DNA from: an uncultured bacterium
GTDB taxonomy: Bacteria > Pseudomonadota > Alphaproteobacteria > Sphingomonadales > Sphingomonadaceae
NCBI GenBank assembly: GCA_903884945.1
Contig: CAISGR010000103.1
Span: 95,270 to 159,269 of the forward strand
Length of the DNA stretch: 64,000 bases
Direction of reading: 5' to 3'
In this document: in pieces, positions 60,894 through 64,000 of the stretch
Position numbering within the stretch: position 1 is the first letter of the stretch
Layout: every line of letters starts with the position of its first letter
Translations under genes and position numbers: made by a program
Notes under the pieces: model-generated
Database searches by the model: none
Told to the model about the DNA's origin: nothing
The model's input: the letters and a program-made list of their open reading frames with translations, nothing else

Positions 60894-61570
60894 TCCGGCC
60901 GGGCCGGCAGGTCGAACAGCCGCAATGCCCCGTCGCCATCGGTCCGCACGCCGAGGCCGCGATAGTCGCGCACCACGGGGTGGCGGGTCTCCGGCGCCCG
61001 CGCATGCGTCGCGCCGATGACGATGACGGCCGCGCCCGCTGCCTCCCCGGCGGCGATCCCGGCCGGCGCATCTTCCCAGACAAGGCATTGCCCGGCCGCC
61101 ACGCCGAGCGCGCTCGCCGCCGCGAGGAAGCAATCGGGCGCCGGCTTGCCGCGCGCGACGTCCTCGGCGCAGACGAGCACGTCCGGGACCGGCAGCCCCG
61201 CCGCCGCGATCCGGCGCAGCGCGAGGCGCCGTGGGGCCGAGGTCACGATCGCCCAGCGGTCGCGCGGCAGGAGGGCCAGGAAGCGCCCCGCGCCCGCGAT
61301 CTCGCGCACGCCATCCGCCTGTTCGATCTCCGCCTCGGTGATGGCACCTGCCTCCGCCACCGCATCGAGGCCGGCGGGCGCGAAGCGGCGGACGGTCTGC
61401 AATACCTGTACCCCGTGCATCGCTGCCAGGATCTCGGCCGGATCGAGCCCGTGCCGCACCGCCCAGCCCGACCAGATCCGGTTGGCGACCGCGATGCTGT
61501 CCAGGATCGTGCCGTCCATGTCGAACAGAAAGGCGGCAAAGGCGCGGTCGTGCTGAATGCTGCCTGGCAT
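60890..61570 (-). CDS. HAD-family phosphatase
   Basis: 226 aa. Motif I DMDGTILDS, motif II TSAPRR, Lys in GKPAPD, and motif IV WEDAPAG: a complete subfamily IA phosphatase. Probably acts on a small sugar phosphate. The start ATG 61570 has weak GGAAA upstream. Confidence 0.88.
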   Translation of the reverse strand: MPGSIQHDRAFAAFLFDMDGTILDSIAVANRIWSGWAVRHGLDPAEILAAMHGVQVLQTVRRFAPAGLDAVAEAGAITEAEIEQADGVREIAGAGRFLALLPRDRWAIVTSAPRRLALRRIAAAGLPVPDVLVCAEDVARGKPAPDCFLAAASALGVAAGQCLVWEDAPAGIAAGEAAGAAVIVIGATHARAPETRHPVVRDYRGLGVRTDGDGALRLFDLPARPD

Positions 61571-61775
61571 GGCCCTGGTCTTTTCCTTCCGGCTGAGCGC
61601 CCCGGGGCAGGGAGAATCCCGGCCCCGTTCGTTGCGAGCGGCGCCGGAGAAGCCGGGCCGGGCACCTGTGTCGGTTTCCCGACTACGCCCGAACCGAACG
61701 GAATTCCACCAGCCCCGTCTCGATTCCGCTCCCCCTCGTGATGGGTGGGCCGGTCCAATCCGGGTGGAAGCGCTT

Positions 61776-62603
61776 CTAACCCTGCGGCACCGGCTCGAAC
61801 ATCGCCCGCATCCGGCCGATATACTGCTCCTCGGACGTCGACCAGCGCAGCCCCGCCAGCATCGCGCTGTCGGCACCGGCGGGATAGCGCAGCCTGCGGC
61901 CCGGATCGGTGGCCGCCGCATAGGTTGCCGCCGCCACCTCGGCTTCAGTGCAATAGTCGGTCGGATAGTGCGCCATCTTCGCGAAGCAGGCCTGGGCGAA
62001 GGCGCCATAGGCCGGCGGGATCAGGCCCGCCATGCGCGGGCCGCCATTGGCGGTGAAGCTGGTGGTCGGCGCATAGCCCGGCTCCACCAGCCGCGCCGTG
62101 ATCCCGAACGGGTGCAGTTCGTAGGACAGCGCTTCGGTGAAGCCCTCGATCGCCGATTTGCTCGCGGTATAGATCGCGACCAACGGCATCGGGCCGATCG
62201 TCGCGCTCGAGGTGAGGTTGACGATCACGCCATGCCCCTGCTCGCGCATCAGCGGGATGATCGCCCGGCACGTCGCGATCACGCCGAAGCTGTTGGTTTC
62301 GAAGATCTCGCGCACGATCGCATCGGGCGTCGCCTCGACGACGGAGGCCAGGCCGATCCCGGCATTGTTCACCAGCACGTCGATCGATCCGAACTGGGCG
62401 ACACCGGCGGCCAGCGCGGCGGCGATGCTGTCCGCATCGGTCACGTCGAGCGGCAGGATCTTCAGCCGGTCGCTCGCGGCGAATACCCCCGGGTCCGGCC
62501 GGCGCATCGTGGCCAGCACGTTCCAGCCCCGATCGAGGAAATAGTCGGCGGTCGCCTTGCCATAGCCGGACGAGGTGCCGGTGATGAGAACGGTCTTGGT
62601 CAC
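61776..62603 (-). CDS. SDR-family oxidoreductase
   Basis: 275 aa. TGTSSGYG cofactor loop, NNAGIG, catalytic Ser in LTSSATIG, and YTASK. Classical short-chain dehydrogenase/reductase. Divergent from the AraC gene that probably controls it. Substrate unknown. Confidence 0.9.
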   Translation of the reverse strand: MTKTVLITGTSSGYGKATADYFLDRGWNVLATMRRPDPGVFAASDRLKILPLDVTDADSIAAALAAGVAQFGSIDVLVNNAGIGLASVVEATPDAIVREIFETNSFGVIATCRAIIPLMREQGHGVIVNLTSSATIGPMPLVAIYTASKSAIEGFTEALSYELHPFGITARLVEPGYAPTTSFTANGGPRMAGLIPPAYGAFAQACFAKMAHYPTDYCTEAEVAAATYAAATDPGRRLRYPAGADSAMLAGLRWSTSEEQYIGRMRAMFEPVPQG

Positions 62604-62692
62604 TTGGTGTCTCCTGAAGATGCGGCCGGGATAGACGAATCGGCTGGACGAACTACAATCAGGGCTCCAGTAAATATTACGGATCGTCCAGA

Positions 62693-63667
62693 ATGGACCC
62701 CCTGGCCGCGCTCATCGCCGTGCTCCGCCCGCACGCCGCCGTCTCCAAGCCGATCACCGGGCGGGGCGATTGGGGCGTGCGCTATGCCGCCTATGGCATG
62801 CCCGGCTTCGCGCTGGTGCTCGAGGGGCAGTGCTGGCTCGCGCTCGACGGAGCCGGGCCAGTCCGCCTCGCGCGCGGCGATTTCGTGCTCCTGCCGGAGA
62901 CGCCGGGTTTCGCGCTGACGAGCCGCCCCGGCGCGCCCTGCCGCGCCGTCGCCCCGTCGGACCAGCCCGTGCGCCACGGTGATCCGGCGGGTGCGCCCGA
63001 TGTCGCGCTGCTCGGCGGCAGCTTCCAGGTCGAGCGCGCCAATGCGCCGCTGCTGCTCTCGCTCCTCCCCGCGATGATTCATCTCCGCGCCGCCGGGAAC
63101 GACACGGCCGGGAATGGCGCCGACAAGGAGGATACCGCCACAGAGGATACCGGGCGCCTCACCCGGATCCTCGCCCTGATCCGGGACGAGGGCGCGGCCG
63201 AGCGGCCGGGCCGCGAGCTGGTCCTGGCGCGCCTGCTCGAGGTGATGCTGGTCGAGGCGCTGCGCCACCAGCCGGTCGCCGGGCGCGATCATGCCGGCCT
63301 GCTCGCCGGCCTGCGCGATCCTGCGATCGCCCGGGCGCTGTCGGGGATCCACGGCGATGTGCGCGCGCCCTGGACGGTCGCTGCGCTCGCCGGTCGCGCC
63401 CGCATGTCGCGCTCGGCCTTCGCCGCCCGCTTCACCCAGCTGGTCGGCTGCGGCCCGATCGCCTATCTCGCGCACTGGCGGATGGCGCTGGCGAAGGACC
63501 GGCTGAGCCGCGGCGGCGCACCGCTCGATCGCATCGCGGCGGAGATCGGCTATGACTCGGCCAGCGCCTTCAGCACTGCCTTTCGCCGCCATGTTGGCTG
63601 CGCGCCCGGCGGCTTCGCGCGCGCCTGCCGCCCGGCGGCGTACGATCCCGGGCCGGTGCCCGTCTGA
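62693..63667 (+). CDS. AraC-family transcription regulator
   Basis: 324 aa. Cupin-like AraC N-terminal domain (about 15-110, GFALVLEGQCWLALDG) and two C-terminal HTHs (WTVAALAGRARMSRSAFAAR; LDRIAAEIGYDSASAFSTAF). Probably regulates the divergent SDR gene in response to a ligand. Confidence 0.9.
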   Translation: MDPLAALIAVLRPHAAVSKPITGRGDWGVRYAAYGMPGFALVLEGQCWLALDGAGPVRLARGDFVLLPETPGFALTSRPGAPCRAVAPSDQPVRHGDPAGAPDVALLGGSFQVERANAPLLLSLLPAMIHLRAAGNDTAGNGADKEDTATEDTGRLTRILALIRDEGAAERPGRELVLARLLEVMLVEALRHQPVAGRDHAGLLAGLRDPAIARALSGIHGDVRAPWTVAALAGRARMSRSAFAARFTQLVGCGPIAYLAHWRMALAKDRLSRGGAPLDRIAAEIGYDSASAFSTAFRRHVGCAPGGFARACRPAAYDPGPVPV

Positions 63668-63782
63668 TGCCGCTCCCGGGGCGGCGCGCCCGTCCGCCGG
63701 CTGCGTCCCGCGCGACGTTTGACACGGGCCGATCCGCCCCCATAGCCTGCCCCCCGCGCCGTGCCGGCGCCGGGGGCTGTCC

Positions 63783-64000
63783 ATGAATCCATTGCTCATT
63801 ATCGCGGCGGGCGCGCTCGCTTTGTCTGCCGCCACCGGCGCGTCCGTCCAGGCGGCGGCGCCGCGGCCGGACCAGCTTGCCTTTCGCGATCTCTACAAGG
63901 AACTGGTCGAATCGGACACCTCGGTCTCCACCGGCAGCTGCACCGCGGCCGCCGAAAAGATGGCGGCGCGGCTCCGCGCGGCGGGCTATGCCGATGCCCA
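63783..64000 (+). CDS. M20-type metallopeptidase, N-terminus (runs off the window)
   Basis: First 72 residues. Signal peptide (PLLIIAAGALALSAATGASV) then LYKELVESDTSVSTGSCTAA, the opening typical of secreted M20/M25/M40 peptidases. The metal-binding part lies beyond the end of the window. Confidence 0.7.
   Translation, partial: MNPLLIIAAGALALSAATGASVQAAAPRPDQLAFRDLYKELVESDTSVSTGSCTAAAEKMAARLRAAGYADA

Noticed and set aside
1..64000. tRNA or rRNA genes
   Set aside because: No cloverleaf with a GTTCGA-type arm or rRNA-like stretch was recognised by eye; a covariance scan was not possible.

Overview
The window is high-GC alphaproteobacterial DNA, most likely from a sphingomonad (Sphingomonas/Sphingobium type). 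The evidence is the codon use, the tandem large TonB-dependent receptors, and a cluster for tetrahydrofolate-dependent O-demethylation of methoxylated aromatics next to an aromatic-acid MFS carrier. Its central feature is a nearly complete Mu-like transposable prophage of about 41 kb, roughly 1.18-42.39 kb.

Host left flank (1-~1170): the 3' part of a choline/glycine-betaine ABC transporter ATPase, followed by a terminator-like hairpin. Host right flank (~42.4-64 kb): betC (choline-sulfatase) divergent from an APC permease, two TonB-dependent receptors, a secreted protein with three SnoaL-like modules, and a GAF-GGDEF-EAL c-di-GMP protein. Next comes a leftward operon metF-purU-folB-MFS, divergent from an alpha/beta hydrolase and a LigM/DesA-type O-demethylase. 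The window closes with a HAD phosphatase, an SDR divergent from an AraC regulator, and the start of an M20-type peptidase.

Prophage layout. The left end carries three CCCTGTT sites, then accessory genes (three small leftward genes and an AT-rich DUF3800 gene), a membrane/coiled-coil gene and an S24-type repressor. Rightward early genes are ner, a ParB-MucR fusion, many small overlapping genes, an ASCH protein, MuA (DDE: D273, D338, E390), MuB, small proteins, a DnaA domain IV protein, gemA and a single Mor/C-family activator. Lysis and late genes are an M15 endolysin, nested Rz/Rz1, a repeat-rich SGNH-hydrolase fibre, a reversed FkbM methyltransferase cargo gene and a holin candidate. Packaging and head genes follow (gp24- to gp36-like, plus G), then tail genes (gp37 to gp48-like) and a short fibre. 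The right end has six AACAGGG-type sites.

How it works: repressor and Ner-like protein probably compete at three TCCC-N6-GGGA operators. MuA and MuB transpose the genome using the terminal sites. The Mor-like protein probably fires two near-identical late promoters (15190-15255 and 26491-26556), one for lysis and one for the head genes from the I protease onward. Most phage genes overlap by 4 bp, so translation is coupled. The tail chaperone region carries a textbook -1 frameshift signal.

The most unusual items are a 75-base copy of the MuA active-site region at the start of a small membrane-protein gene, the ParB-MucR fusion, the paired late promoters, the frameshift signal, two candidate toxin-like nuclease domains on the F-like head protein, and the left-end accessory island. 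Everything is read from sequence alone; family names are from motif recognition, with no database search.
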